Shown here one piece after another: positions 9,929 to 19,754 of a DNA stretch of 29,386 nt. The position numbers and the translations under genes are program-made. The stretch is from Lingula anatina (taxonomy: Eukaryota > Brachiopoda > Lingulata > Lingulida > Lingulidae): NCBI RefSeq assembly GCF_001039355.2, contig NW_019775605.1, forward strand, positions 103,104-132,489. Reading direction: 5' to 3'. The notes beneath the pieces were generated by a model. It was not told the DNA's origin. It ran no database searches and saw only the letters and a program-made list of their open reading frames with translations. Within the stretch, counting starts at the first letter, position 1; every line of letters starts with the position of its first letter.

Positions 9929-11172
9929 GGGTACGTACGGATAAAATTTAGTCCCAAAATATTACACGTCCCTATACTCCCGTTACCGATAGATACATAA
10001 AGGAAAAACGGAAAAAACGTCTTTTTAGATTTAAATACCGATAGATCCGATTTTTTTCTGCTGTCCTATATATTTGCGTTCCTATAGATATGACGTCCTC
10101 ATAAACCCACGTCCTTTAAATCCGCATACCTATAGATCCACGTATTTTTAGATCCAAATACCGATAGAGGTACACTATTGCTCGAAATGGTTGGTATACT
10201 ACTCAGTATATAAAATGCACTTCTTTAAAACGGCAGTACGCAGTCAGCAATATATTATTCTACTAGATCGTTTTCACACAATACTCAGTGAAAGAACATA
10301 AAAAGAACAAAAGTGTGTTCTATATTTCACAACGCTTAATTACTGTTCTAGCGCTTGGACCTAAATAGAGAAGGACAAGTAACGCGGAGAAAGATCAAAG
10401 GATAATCGGCTTAGCGCGAGCTCTTCGCGAAACGATGTGCGTTCGGATCACGTGACCTCCCGTACAGGTAGCGAGCATATCGCGGCTGTTGATGACTTTT
10501 TGTGTCATTTGGACAGGTAGCTGGTGATAACGCGAGGAAAACGTTCGGGTGGATGAGTCAAAACACTTATAGAGATAAAATGTAAGTACAATTTCTTTTG
10601 CTATTTTGGATGCTAGATGAGAATAAGGTATGTTTGTTCATGGAGGAATTCAAAATGCCCAATATGGTGAAGGCAATCGTGTTTGTTGCCGTAAAATGAG
10701 TGTTTAAAATTGTACAACTGCGGTGTCGAATACTTGTCTTTAGCTATGATCCGATAGAAAAATATTTCTAGTCTCGAAATTTTACCTCTATGTAGGTCCA
10801 AGTACATATTTAGGTCCAAGTCTAGCGTCAGAACACTGTTTAAAGTGTTCTCAAAATGTAACATTCGAACATGTAAAAAGTGTTCTGAATTTACATGTAA
10901 ATGTGTTCTAAACAAAACAAAACAAAAAAGAACATAAAAATGTGTTCTAAATTTCACAACGCAAGTTGATATGGGCCTTTTAGCCGATTACGATGTCAGA
11001 TAGATGGATCTAGCGGTACCTGGATCTAAAGATACGTGGGTTTATAGGAATCTGTTGGTGGATCTATCGGAACGTAAATTTAACGAGACGTAAATCTATT
11101 GAGTCGTGTATGTATAGAGACGTATCTATCGGGGCGAATATTTTATTGGGACGTTTATCTATATGGCGGACC
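9929..11172. mobile_element. Foldback/MULE-like DNA transposon, non-autonomous
   Basis: The ends are inverted: left GGGTACGTACGG...GTCCCAAAATATT and, read in reverse complement from the right, GGTCCGCCATATAG...GTCCCAATAAAATATT. Both arms (about 9929-10176 and 10990-11172) consist of degenerate ~16-bp units, in opposite orientation: CCTATAGATCCACGT on the left, ACGTAAATCTATTGAG, ACGTATCTATCGGGG and ACGTTTATCTATATGG on the right. CCAATTTTGC flanks both sides (9919-9928 and 11173-11182), a 9-10 bp target duplication as expected for Mutator-like elements. The ~800-bp core holds no transposase; it has a direct repeat (about 10291-10334 and 10926-10962: AAAGAACATAAAAA then TTTCACAACGC) and many GTGTTCT/GAACA motifs. 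Arms made of tandem short units resemble foldback elements such as the sea-urchin TU family. Superfamily assignment rests on target-site length and terminal G...C only. Confidence 0.75.
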
Positions 11173-11182
11173 CCAATTTTGC

Positions 11183-11886
11183 TACTCGCCAGTAACTAAG
11201 AGAACATTCAGTGAAATCGATGCACGGATATTCCTTGGTGTATAAAATGTTACATAAATATATACTATACCGTCTCGTTAAGTTTATTAGTATAAAACTC
11301 GAAAGGCCATTGTATAAACACCTCTACATCTTACCGGTCTCTGGGCTACTTTCTCTTGAAGCTGTCCCCCCCCCCCCCCTCTTTGAAAACGAGGCCAAGT
11401 CTAATAATTTCCTAGATAACCGCCATGCGAGCTAGCCGTCTGCTCCCACAGGGTATTCTGTACATTATTATGTAATTCAGGTGACAGGTGTTCAGAGAGG
11501 TCAGTAGAAGATGGAGAAGACAGATATTTAGGGTACGTTGCTACAATTGCCAATCTCAGCCAAAAGTTTGCGCTTTAGTCCTTATGACCGTACAAACGTC
11601 AAATGCACTCTCCATTAGAAGTAAAAAATCAACTATAAGTTTGAATAATACGTTTTCTTTTATTTTAGAGAGGAAACGCATTTGCCAATGAAAAAGTGAG
11701 GGGCATATTTTGGCTGCCAAAAGGTCTGAACTGGACATCCGTCTTCATCAGTGTAAAGCTATTGGGCAGGTATCTACATTCATTTTATGAGTTTTGTTTT
11801 TATGGGAGAGGACATCAACTTTTTTACAACGAAGTATGAAAATGTCCTGTTCATTTAAATAAACCTAAACATACAAATGCCTATTC
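11183..11886 (+). other. Intronic spacer with one possible exon
   Basis: Contains a C-run near 11367-11379. The segment 11669-11769 is bounded by a good acceptor (TCTTTTATTTTAG) and donor (GGGCAG|GTATCT) and is open in one frame, beginning RGNAFANEKVRGIFWLPKG. The other two frames have stops. I do not recognise it and it does not match Mondo, so it is listed only as a possible cryptic or unrelated exon. Confidence 0.25.
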
Positions 11887-12101
11887 CAGACTTTACGAAA
11901 GGCATCGGACCGTCGGACATGCCTGGCAAATTTCGTCTAGGTCCGATAAAAAATCCTGTATCGTCGGACCTTATGTCCGGCGAGTTTTCAAACTGACTGG
12001 GAATGTGTAAATATAAGGAATACGTTGTTGTTTCTTTTCTGGACGATATATTTTACTTCATTCAAAAAGTGAGATGGGGTGAAAATCTCGGGGAGTTCCC
12101 A
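11887..12101 (+). mobile_element. hAT-like element, 5' end only, cut at single N
   Basis: The first 215 bases of the element seen in full at 12246-13539 (terminal CAGACTTTACGAAAGGC, then repeated GTCGGAC/GTCCG motifs). The match to the second copy is close, apart from a 6-base indel (TCTAGA) and scattered changes, and ends exactly at the N at 12102. Its left flank differs from that of the second copy, so it is a separate insertion whose remainder is missing from the assembly or deleted. Confidence 0.75.
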
Positions 12102-12245
12102 NTCCACAGATCAAATATGGGGACCCACTAAAACCTTGCCGCTTAATTCAGGATTAGACACTGAATAGATTTCCTGCGAGGATTACTCAACCAGCATTCA
12201 TATTTGACCCGCACATCTGTTACTCCCCTGTTCTGAAAGAGCTCT

Positions 12246-13539
12246 CAGACTTTACGAAAGGCGTCGGACCGTCGGACATGCCTGGCAAATTTCGTCTAGA
12301 TCTAGGTCCAATAAAAAATCCTGTATCGTCGGACCTTATGTCCGGCGAGTTTTCAAACTGACTGGGAATGTGTAAATATAAGGAATACGTTGTTGTTTCT
12401 TTTCTGGATGATATATTTTACTTCATTCAAAAAGAGAGATGGGGTGAAAATCTCGGGGAGTTCCCAAGTAATTATACATAATTTATTAACCTCAGTTTCA
12501 CTCACAAATACTATTTTGTGACTGGCTGAGTTTGGGGGATTCCTGAATGATGTAATGTACAGTCTCGTTTTCGTTTTCGTAATACCCCCTACACAACAAA
12601 ATGGCCGCAACACGTGCTCGTGCTATTTGCGTTTTTACAGACTTGATCCTCTGTTTCTTCATTATCAGTCGTACATAGTACTCATGGATAAGCCTTTTGC
12701 TTAGAAATGACGTTGTTGAACTTTAAACACTTCGTTGGTGCAAAGCGTGGCAAAAATGAAAATGAAGTGAGGAAGAGAAACGGAAGTTTATTAAAATTGG
12801 AAAGAAGGTAGGCCCTGGCGGACTTATGATCTGTAGGAGAGGAAAATAGTGTGTGCCGAGTGTCAGGAGTACTAAAGTTATCATTTTGATCAATAGCAAC
12901 ATGTTACAGCTTTATTACGGGTTCTTAAATTATGGAACATATGTACGTATTTGCATGTACCGTTCACCACTAGTTGGAGAAAGTGCACATGAACTTGATG
13001 AAAGCTCACAGTTTGAGTTTCTTTTTATAGAAAAAGAAATAAAATGAAGAAGAAACTTAGACTTGGACCGGACAGTCCCTGTCAAAGCTTCAATTGTGCT
13101 GTTTCAAAATGCATATATTATTGCCAAAAACAATGTGTGAAATGGTTATCTGATTAACAGACGTTTTTATGGACATGTATACATTTGATATTACTACTGT
13201 AGCTACCCATTCTTCATACTTGTATTGTTTTTAGTCCTTGTGTCATTCCACAGCATCTTTTTCATTAAATAAAAAGCAACTTGTTATGCAAGTAATTTTT
13301 TGCCTATTTTTTTTTCTTATTTTAATTTTTTACAAATAAATATATATCAAAAATTTAATAATTGATTTAATGTCAATGATTTAAAACGTTAGAAAATACA
13401 CATGAAAAGATGAATAATGGTTCATATTTTTATTATTTTATTTCGGTCTGACAGATTTTGTTTCGGTCTGACAGAATTTTCAAGCTTGTGAATGTCAGAC
13501 CGAATGTCTGACAGATTTTTTGGCCTTTCGTAAAGTCTG
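12246..13539 (+). mobile_element. hAT-like DNA transposon, non-autonomous, complete ends
   Basis: Perfect 17-bp terminal inverted repeats, CAGACTTTACGAAAGGC at 12246 and its reverse complement ending at 13539. GAGCTCT is present at both edges (12239-12245 and 13539-13545); an 8-bp target duplication with one mismatch results if the element starts at A12247. Sub-terminal short motifs recur: GTCGGAC/GTCCG on the left and GTCTGACAG in both orientations on the right. Such motifs are typical of transposase binding regions. The interior is AT-rich with one likely 5' exon (12707-12807) and no full transposase. CAG-start and ~8-bp duplication point to hAT; the superfamily is not proven. Confidence 0.75.
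12707..12807 (+). CDS. Possible first exon of hAT-type transposase remnant
   Basis: ATG at 12707 opens MTLLNFKHFVGAKRGKN and runs 33 codons to a donor, GAAAGAAG|GTAGG, at 12807/12808 (phase 2). The TLLxFxxFxG opening resembles the short N-terminal motif seen in many hAT-derived proteins of the ZNF862/KIAA1586 type, and is echoed by STLCKYFGA in the related fragment at 27347-27559 (-). No downstream exon or catalytic region lies between here and the right terminus, so the element probably lost its transposase core. Confidence 0.4.
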
Positions 13540-13546
13540 AGCTCTA

Positions 13547-14253
13547 ACAGATCTATGGATCAAATTTGGGGACCCACTTGAAAGCTAACCACATTATCCC
13601 CCCAATAGTCACTGAATAGATTCCCCACAGGGATTATGGGGCTAGTTTTCAAGAGGGTCGGTCATGTTTGATCTGCGGATCAACTGTGATATGAATGCAG
13701 CCATGTTGTTTTCTTCCATTAGCTTTGGACATCTTTACAGCACTAATGTGAGGGCCAACCTGTTATGTGTGGGTGTGTGTGTGTGTTTTATGATATTTAT
13801 TCAGCTTGGTGATTATTGTTAAAATTTCAACTCGTTACCATTTTTTGTATCTAGTGGGACAGCTGCATTTCTAAAGTTAACTCATCTGAGATCTGTTTCA
13901 GTCATAGTATCATTCAAGCCCTTATACACATTGCTCACTGAACTTAGGCAGATAAATTCCTTTGTTGCTGTGTTTGAAAAGAGTTACTGGACATAAGTCA
14001 TAACCTGTATGTCCTTGGAGATACCAGATCAGTTACTTGATCTTCAGCCATTATGGGACAGCTTGGTCCACTGAGTAACTCTGAATGGAACTGAGGTCAC
14101 ATGTCAGGGGTTTCCCCTGTATGATTTTGTAAATTTAGTCTACAGTACTTGTTGATGACCATATCAGATATGGTTGCTACCAGATCTTTGAATTTGATCA
14201 GTGCTGTTTGATGTGTATATAATACAGACATTATGCTATTTTATATGTATGGC
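13547..14253. other. Intronic spacer
   Basis: After the repeat block to 13640, this holds a short GT run (13771-13787) and no recognised gene, splice-bounded exon or terminal repeat. Confidence 0.45.
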
Positions 14254-14258
14254 CTGTG

Positions 14259-14424
14259 CAGGGGCGTAACCAGGCATACGCACGGATGCACTGTGCGTAC
14301 AATTTTTTGAGCCAACCATGATATTATTCTCCATAAATTCAGTGTATTTTTCACGGAATATAATCGTACCTGGGAATTTTCAAAATCTGTGCGTACAATT
14401 TTAAAGGATCTGGTTACGCCCCTG
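14259..14424. mobile_element. 166-bp hAT-type MITE
   Basis: Perfect 15-bp terminal inverted repeats, CAGGGGCGTAACCAG at 14259-14273 and CTGGTTACGCCCCTG at 14410-14424. CTGTG flanks both sides (14254-14258 and 14425-14429). The internal motif TGTGCGTACAATTTT occurs twice. The CAGGGGC start is typical of hAT miniature elements; the 5-bp flank match is shorter than the usual 8 bp, so the target duplication may have decayed. It is non-coding. Confidence 0.85.
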
Positions 14425-14429
14425 CTGTG

Positions 14430-15591
14430 AACTGTAGTAATTAGAGAGATATCGACTCAGTTGTAGTCCTTTACATATTGCCGTGCATGGACACAATTCT
14501 TTAGCTAAGGACTTGTCATAGACATAATTTGCTTCATTTTAATATCAACTGCACAAATAGAATTAATGAGCAGCACAGATATGACAACGGATGTGTACGT
14601 TCATTGTTTTGAAAATGAACAGGTAATTTACACTATAATCAAAGGAAAGACCATAAGTCAAGTCTCTCTCCACTAGTAATGGTAAAGCTGAAGGCATATT
14701 TTAGAATAAACATTTCTTTCATTGTACATTTTGAGCTGATTCAGTAACTCATAAGATACAAAGAACCAGATAGAAAATGGAGCTGAAAAAATATATTATA
14801 CTGCATTTATATACCAGTTTTAATATTTAATGGTCAATACAGAATGTGCATATGGATATATGAAGAAGTCACTCTTGAATCATTTTGGCAATTGGTATTT
14901 GTGAATACCCAAAACTTGTTTGCCTATTTAAAAATCATCTCATGCCTTTTAATTGGTAAATAATTTCACTTGTAAGGAAATAACAGGTTGTAAAAGTTAT
15001 CAGGTCCCTACTTTGGAACACAGACTGGTTTTGACAGCATTTGGGTTGATTTTGTAAACATTTCGGAGGGCATATGAATGAAGTGTGTGCTTGAAGGCGA
15101 CACATGTGGTACAGGTCTTATAGCCATGACAAAACTGAAAAACAGACTCGTATGCATCCCTTTAAGGGGCACCTGTTCCTAGGCCAATATATGTGTGTGT
15201 AATAGATAGCACTCTGGCTGACTTGCGTGCACTTGTGACCTTAAAAGCCCTTTTTATCATACCTGCAAGTGACATGTCTCCCTTCTGAGATTAAGGTAAA
15301 GAAGAAAAGATGACTACTTACACCAAGAGTTGACTCACAGGTCTTTGATTCGGAAGTAGTACATAAACCGGCATGGCAGTTTGTGACCTTGGGTAGACTG
15401 GTTAACCATGAATTATCTTTGTGGTTTAGACTTTATTTAGTGCTTTTTATTGCTGTTTTTCTCTCTTTTGAAGATTTATTACAAGAAAAAAATTGCATCA
15501 CCACAGGACTGGTAGTTTTGAAGAAAATAAAAAAGTGTTCATAAACTTTATGGTAGATAATATTTGATTTTCTTTTATTTTATTTGAACAG
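14430..15591. other. Intronic spacer before second Mondo exon
   Basis: AT-rich intron, no recognised gene. The last 40 bases before 15592 form a T-rich acceptor tract (TTTTCTTTTATTTTATTTGAACAG). Confidence 0.5.
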
Positions 15592-15717
15592 GCAGTTGTG
15601 CTGGAAGGCAAGTACTGGAAAAGGAAGTTAGAAGTTGTAACAGCAGAATACAAAAAATGGCGTGTTTTCTACAAGCACCGCCTCAAATGCAGGCCACCAA
15701 CATCAGACATACATTTG
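15592..15717 (+). CDS. Mondo: Mondo-family transcription factor, internal exon (LEGKYWKR block)
   Basis: A pyrimidine-rich acceptor (TATTTGAACAG) and a strong donor (CATTTG|GTGAGA) bound a 126-base, 42-codon exon in phase 0. It encodes AVVLEGKYWKRKLEVV followed by TAEYKKWRVFYKHRLK, closely matching the family sequence AVVLEGNYWKRRIEVV-x-REYHKWR in vertebrate MondoA/ChREBP, part of the conserved N-terminal region that controls localisation and glucose response. The Pro-rich PPTSDIHL end is not conserved. The exon is collinear with and downstream of the exon at 1163-1521, separated by 14.07 kb. Since the first exon ends in phase 2 and this one begins in phase 0, at least one exon must lie between them. 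No later Mondo exon (bHLH-Zip, C-terminal domain) was recognised before the window end. Confidence 0.85.
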
Positions 15718-16164
15718 GTGAGAGAAGAGGCTTTATTTCTGATTTATCTGAAAGACTTAATTATAAATTTTAATACCATAGCATGATTTATTTCACAATA
15801 TCAGTTCTGTTTGTAGATTGGAGTCATATAAAAAGGGGATGTCCTCACCCTAGCTTGGTACATTTATTCATAGCTGTTTATCTTTAAAATAATCAGCAAG
15901 ACTTGTCTGTGTTTTTCTTATTGTGGTATGCCAAATTAACAGAATATTATTCAACTGCAGCTACCAAGTGGGGAAATTATAACAAATGGGTTACTTCATA
16001 ATCATACTGAATCAGCAGTAAACAACCACCTTACTGTACATTATTATACAGACAATGTGCCTATCGGAAAAAAATGAATTATGAAGGGGGAAAACANGCT
16101 ATTCAGCAATAAAATGTTGTAATGTGTCACTGCATTCCTGGAAACGACTGATTCAGGCTGGTGC
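15718..16164. other. Mondo intron, no recognised feature
   Basis: AT-rich spacer with a single N at 16097. No duplicated edge was seen at this N, unlike three of the others. Confidence 0.45.
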
Positions 16165-17110
16165 ACGAGTGGAATTAGGGAGGTCAGGTCACACCGCTCA
16201 CGCGGTCGAAAATATTACCTCGCTGTTTGTTTTCCATCATAACTTCCAAGATTTGGGTCCTATGATAAATATGAAAATATATTTTAAAAAAGTGCATTGA
16301 ATGGGCTTTCTAACAATATGTGTGAAAATGTATCATTTCTCCGTTGTTATCCTCCAGACACGAAAATGCTGCGAGAAATAGCTCCTTTGGTTCCCACTAT
16401 TTACGAATTTTGCTCAACCTGCGCGTGTTGCGCCATTTTTCCAAAAGCTCCTTGTGGGCGTTTTGGATGTTATTTCCTCATATTTGGCCACATATTCATG
16501 CAGAGAATGAACCAACCGTTCGACTGAGGGGTGTGTGACAGGTGATTTTACCGAAAACAGTAACCACAACTAGCTTATAAAGTTTTTAATTGTGTTTTAG
16601 AGTTAAAGTAACGAAGTTCTGAAAATTCTGTAACCCCTACCTAGATCTTTAAACTAATTCAAATCAGTTTTTTATTGATCATTTTTTTGGTAATTAAGAC
16701 AGAGCCGTTAGAAAATGAGTGACAACAGTGACATGGTATTTGCTTACTTTTTCATTAAAATTCATAAATTGAGTACTAGGAGTGTTTCCCACTTCATATT
16801 CAGTTACAAAAGTCATGATAATGTGTAAAAAATAATTCAAACTGTTACCTTAGCAACAGCTATCATAATGACGATTTCCCTAGCAACAGCTACATTCCTT
16901 GGAAGCCATTATTTTTGTTTTTAGTGATGGCACATTTTTTTAGAATAATTTTCATCCAAAAGTAGCCTTTGGGCAGTGATTTTGAAGCCTTAGCAGGGTA
17001 TGAAATTCGTATAAATTTGAAGCCGGACAGCAGGGCTGGCAACTTGAAAAGTAGCCAGCCCTGACCAAAAGTAGCCAGTCCTGATTTTTTTTTTTGAAAA
17101 TTACCTGATT
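16165..17110 (+). repeat. Old interspersed repeat, copy 1 (inverted relative at 28080-28610)
   Basis: The block begins GTGGAATTAGGGAGGTCAGG and ends with a small GC-rich hairpin (CAGGGCTGGC...GCCAGCCCTG, about 17031-17062) preceded by GCAGGGTATGAAAT. Landmarks recur, reversed, at the far end of the window: TGACCTGACCTC, AGCTTTCCAA/GGGCTTTCTAA-like, paired TAGCAAC motifs, GCAGGGTAGGAAAT and an ACTGGCAACTT hairpin. Similarity is patchy, so the copies are old. Within it, 16187-16545 has imperfect inverted ends (GTCACACCGCTCA...GTCGAA; TTCGACTGAGGGGTGTGTGAC), perhaps a nested MITE. Confidence 0.45.
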
Positions 17111-17155
17111 GAACCTATTGCAGGCAAGAACGTTATTGAAACAGGGCCTCTTAGA

Positions 17156-17364
17156 CCCCATTCCCAGAGATTAGATCGATCCAACTAGATCGACCTAACT
17201 CCCTGGGGGTTCACACTAAATAGCTGTCAGCCGAGCGGGCACGAAAGTTAATTACCCCCTTACAGCTTGTAGAAGGCGGGACGGACATTTAAGGTGGATT
17301 ATCTGACAGTAATCTAGTGAGACCCCCCCCCATGGGGATAGATTGATCTAAAATCTATGGGAAT
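17156..17364 (+). mobile_element. ~205-bp MITE, copy 1
   Basis: Starts CCCCATTCCCAGAGATTAGA and ends TAAAATCTATGGGAAT, so it has its own ~25-bp imperfect terminal inverted repeats (ATTCCCATAGATT...AGATCGATC). Inside are GTTAGGTCGATC-type repeats, CTCCCTGGGGGTTCAC, AGCTGTCAGCC and ACGAAAGTTAATTACCC. The same sequence occurs in reverse orientation at 20515-20724, about 85-90% alike by eye. The target duplication is not clear and the superfamily is unknown. Confidence 0.8.
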
Positions 17365-17370
17365 GCACCC

Positions 17371-17794
17371 TAAGTCTCAAAGTGAATTTATTCAAGTAGA
17401 TACTTCACTGTCAGCATCTGAAATGTTGTGCTCTGAACCCAAATCGGAAAAGTCTGATTCACTGTGACTGTCATAATGAGAGTCTACCTGTAGTTGCATG
17501 ACCCGCTTGTTACAAATGCTCCATGGGCATACTTATGAAATCTTTCTGGTTGTTGCCTAGAAACCAATGGTACAAGTACACTTCAATTGGTCTTGCAAAA
17601 AAGTTTGACCTTTTTACTATCAGTCTCATCACAAATTAACCAAGAAAATTCAATTTTCCATGATGGCACAACTGACATTTTCCTTTTCCTTTGGACAGGT
17701 GGTCATAACGTTGATATGTCTGATTATTCTTGGTGAACTTTGTAAGCATTAATATATTAAGTTATGCATGTAATGTTTTTTTTTTTTTTGTTTT

Positions 17795-17831
<37 letters not shown>

Positions 17832-18498
17832 ACCAAGATATTCAGTCAAATGAGCCTGGAAAATGCAGTGGATTATTTTCAGATAAAAAGTCATTTTTTC
17901 ATACTTGTGAACTCCTGAATATTTAATCTTGCATATAAGTCCGATTTAACATGGTTTCGATCAGGGCTTTTCCCAGGGTTTGGGGTGCAGGGTCCACTTA
18001 TTGTAAATCTGAAATTTGATAACAGATTCACATGAAGTTTAACCAAGACTTTAAAAAATACTGTGAGCTGGAGGTGAGGGGTGGGGGGGCAGTGTTATAT
18101 TATCTTATTAAAATATTCAAAATTTTTAATATTTGAATAATTTTCATTAAAAATGGAAGAATTTTCATTGTATAATAGTTTACTTATATAAATGTCACAA
18201 ATTTTAAAGTTTTTAAATTGATATTTATATTAACAATTTGCTTTCTTTAGGGGTAACATGTGTTTGATTTTTTTAATATACAGTATGAATTAAATAAAAT
18301 CAGTCATTTAAAAAATTCCCCCTTCTTTTTATTTAAATTCTCATATTTTTATTACTAATTTTCTTCCTTACATCAATACCACACTGGTATATGATAGCAT
18401 TGCTAATTTATCAAATTCCAGCACTAAATTTTGAACTGTAAATAACACAGGTGGTGCTAGAGTCATTAAATAAAACAAATAAAACAAAATTTTAGGTT
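17371..18498. other. Spacer between MITE and integrase remnant
   Basis: Contains a long T-run (about 17777-17830, with a few G) and AT-rich DNA. No reverse transcriptase, protease or LTR was recognised, so the upstream part of the retroelement is absent or too decayed to read. Confidence 0.45.
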
Positions 18499-19620
18499 AT
18501 GCAAATAAACAACATTTCAACAAGATCTTCAGTCCCAAAGTTTGAATTTCCAACTTCCATTCCATTTTTGTATTCTCAAGTCTTTACTCGATATGGGGCA
18601 CCAAAGGTTTTAGTTTCAGATAGAGGTGCAAACTTTGGGTCAAAGTTGGTTAAAGCTTTGTGTGACATCTATCAGATAGAAAGAGTGTGTACTTCTGCAT
18701 ATCACCCCCAAAGTAACAGTGTGTGTGAGAGAATGAACAGTTTCATTAGCCAAGCTTTGAGATCAATCTGTGCTAAAAATCAGAAAGATTGGGCATCTTT
18801 ACTTCCTTCAGTGATGATGGCATACAGATCAACACCATCAACTGCCACTGGTTATTCACCTTTTCATATATTGTTTGGAATGGAAATGGAGACTCCTTTT
18901 GATAGGATAGTTAAGCCAGAAAAAGATATAACATCATCTCTACAGACCTTTGTAAAAGAGAAACTGTCTGAATTAGAAACAGGAAGGCAAGCAGCCATGT
19001 TATTGAAAAAAGAGTCTCAACACAAAGATTGCAAAAATTATAATTAAAATGCAGAATTCCCAGTTTTCAAAGAAACAGACGTGGTTTGGTTAAAAAATCA
19101 CCAAGTAAAGAAAGGTATGAGTCCCAAACTTACAGAAAAATATAGTGGACCATATTATATAGCCAAATGTGTAGGAAGTGCTACATATTTACTACGAGAA
19201 TGTGAGAGTAACAACAACTAAGGTCTCCTGTGCATGCCAACAGGTTAAAACCTTACGTAGATCCTGTTATTAGGGAATCTTTAAAAGAAAAGAGTGTGGG
19301 AAATGATAAAAATGAACAAAATGGCTCTGAGGAATTAATTCAGGACAATGAGGATAGTTCAGTTGAAAATAGAAGTCAAAAAGATGTTGATAGACAACCC
19401 CAAGAAAGTAAAGAACGCTATGATGAAGCAAAAAAAAAAAAAAAAAATCATCAAATGTGTTAAGTACAGGGGTACAAAGTGGTATAGAATTAAATGGAAA
19501 TACCTTAAAAAATCTGATAGGGTTACTGCAGATAGAGTACCTTCCATTTTAATCAGAGAGTTTCATGCAAATAAAACAATGAAAGGGAGAAAGAAAAAGA
19601 AGTCAGTAGTAGCTACTTAA
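18499..19620 (+). pseudogene. Ty3/Gypsy-type integrase with GPY/F and chromodomain-like tail, decayed
   Basis: Integrase joins retroelement DNA to host DNA using a DDE core. The open frame from 18499 holds the second half of the core: LVSDRGANF (Asp at residue 41) and HPQSNSVCERMN (Glu at residue 77), with the canonical 35-residue spacing, then WASLLPSVMMAYRSTPS and FHILFGMEME. The first catalytic Asp is missing, so the 5' part is lost. An in-frame TAA at 19045-19047 precedes a GPY/F module (KLTEKYSGPYYIAK). A stop and frame change lie near 19210-19230 before SPVHANRLKPYVDP. An A-run at about 19429-19447 shifts frame again before KWYRIKWK, a chromodomain-like piece ending at 19618-19620. The element is non-functional as read. 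A Ginger-type DNA transposase (also Gypsy-integrase-like) is an alternative, but the env-like piece downstream favours a retroelement. Confidence 0.85.
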
Positions 19621-19754
19621 TTAATTAAAACATCTATTATTATTGTTAGGAAGATATCTATTTTTTCTGGATTGAAGTAATGCGCATTAACCTTATTTTT
19701 AGCTGGTCTAGGTAAGGGGTGGATCTGGATTAAATGTTTTCTTGATATTTTATA

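Larger units (their letters stand above)
12103..13650 (+). repeat. Repeat block flanking the hAT-like element on both sides
   Basis: About 12107-12185 and 13552-13640 share ACAGATC, CAAATATGGGGACCCACT-like, CACTGAATAGATT and AGGGATTA-like segments. The second copy is longer and diverged. The hAT-like element therefore sits between two related repeat copies, or inside a repeat that was itself duplicated. The repeat family is not recognised. Confidence 0.45.

Noticed and set aside
10444-10455. CACGTG E-box as a Mondo/Mlx autoregulatory site
   Set aside because: A single E-box inside a transposon core, without the paired spacing of a carbohydrate-response element.
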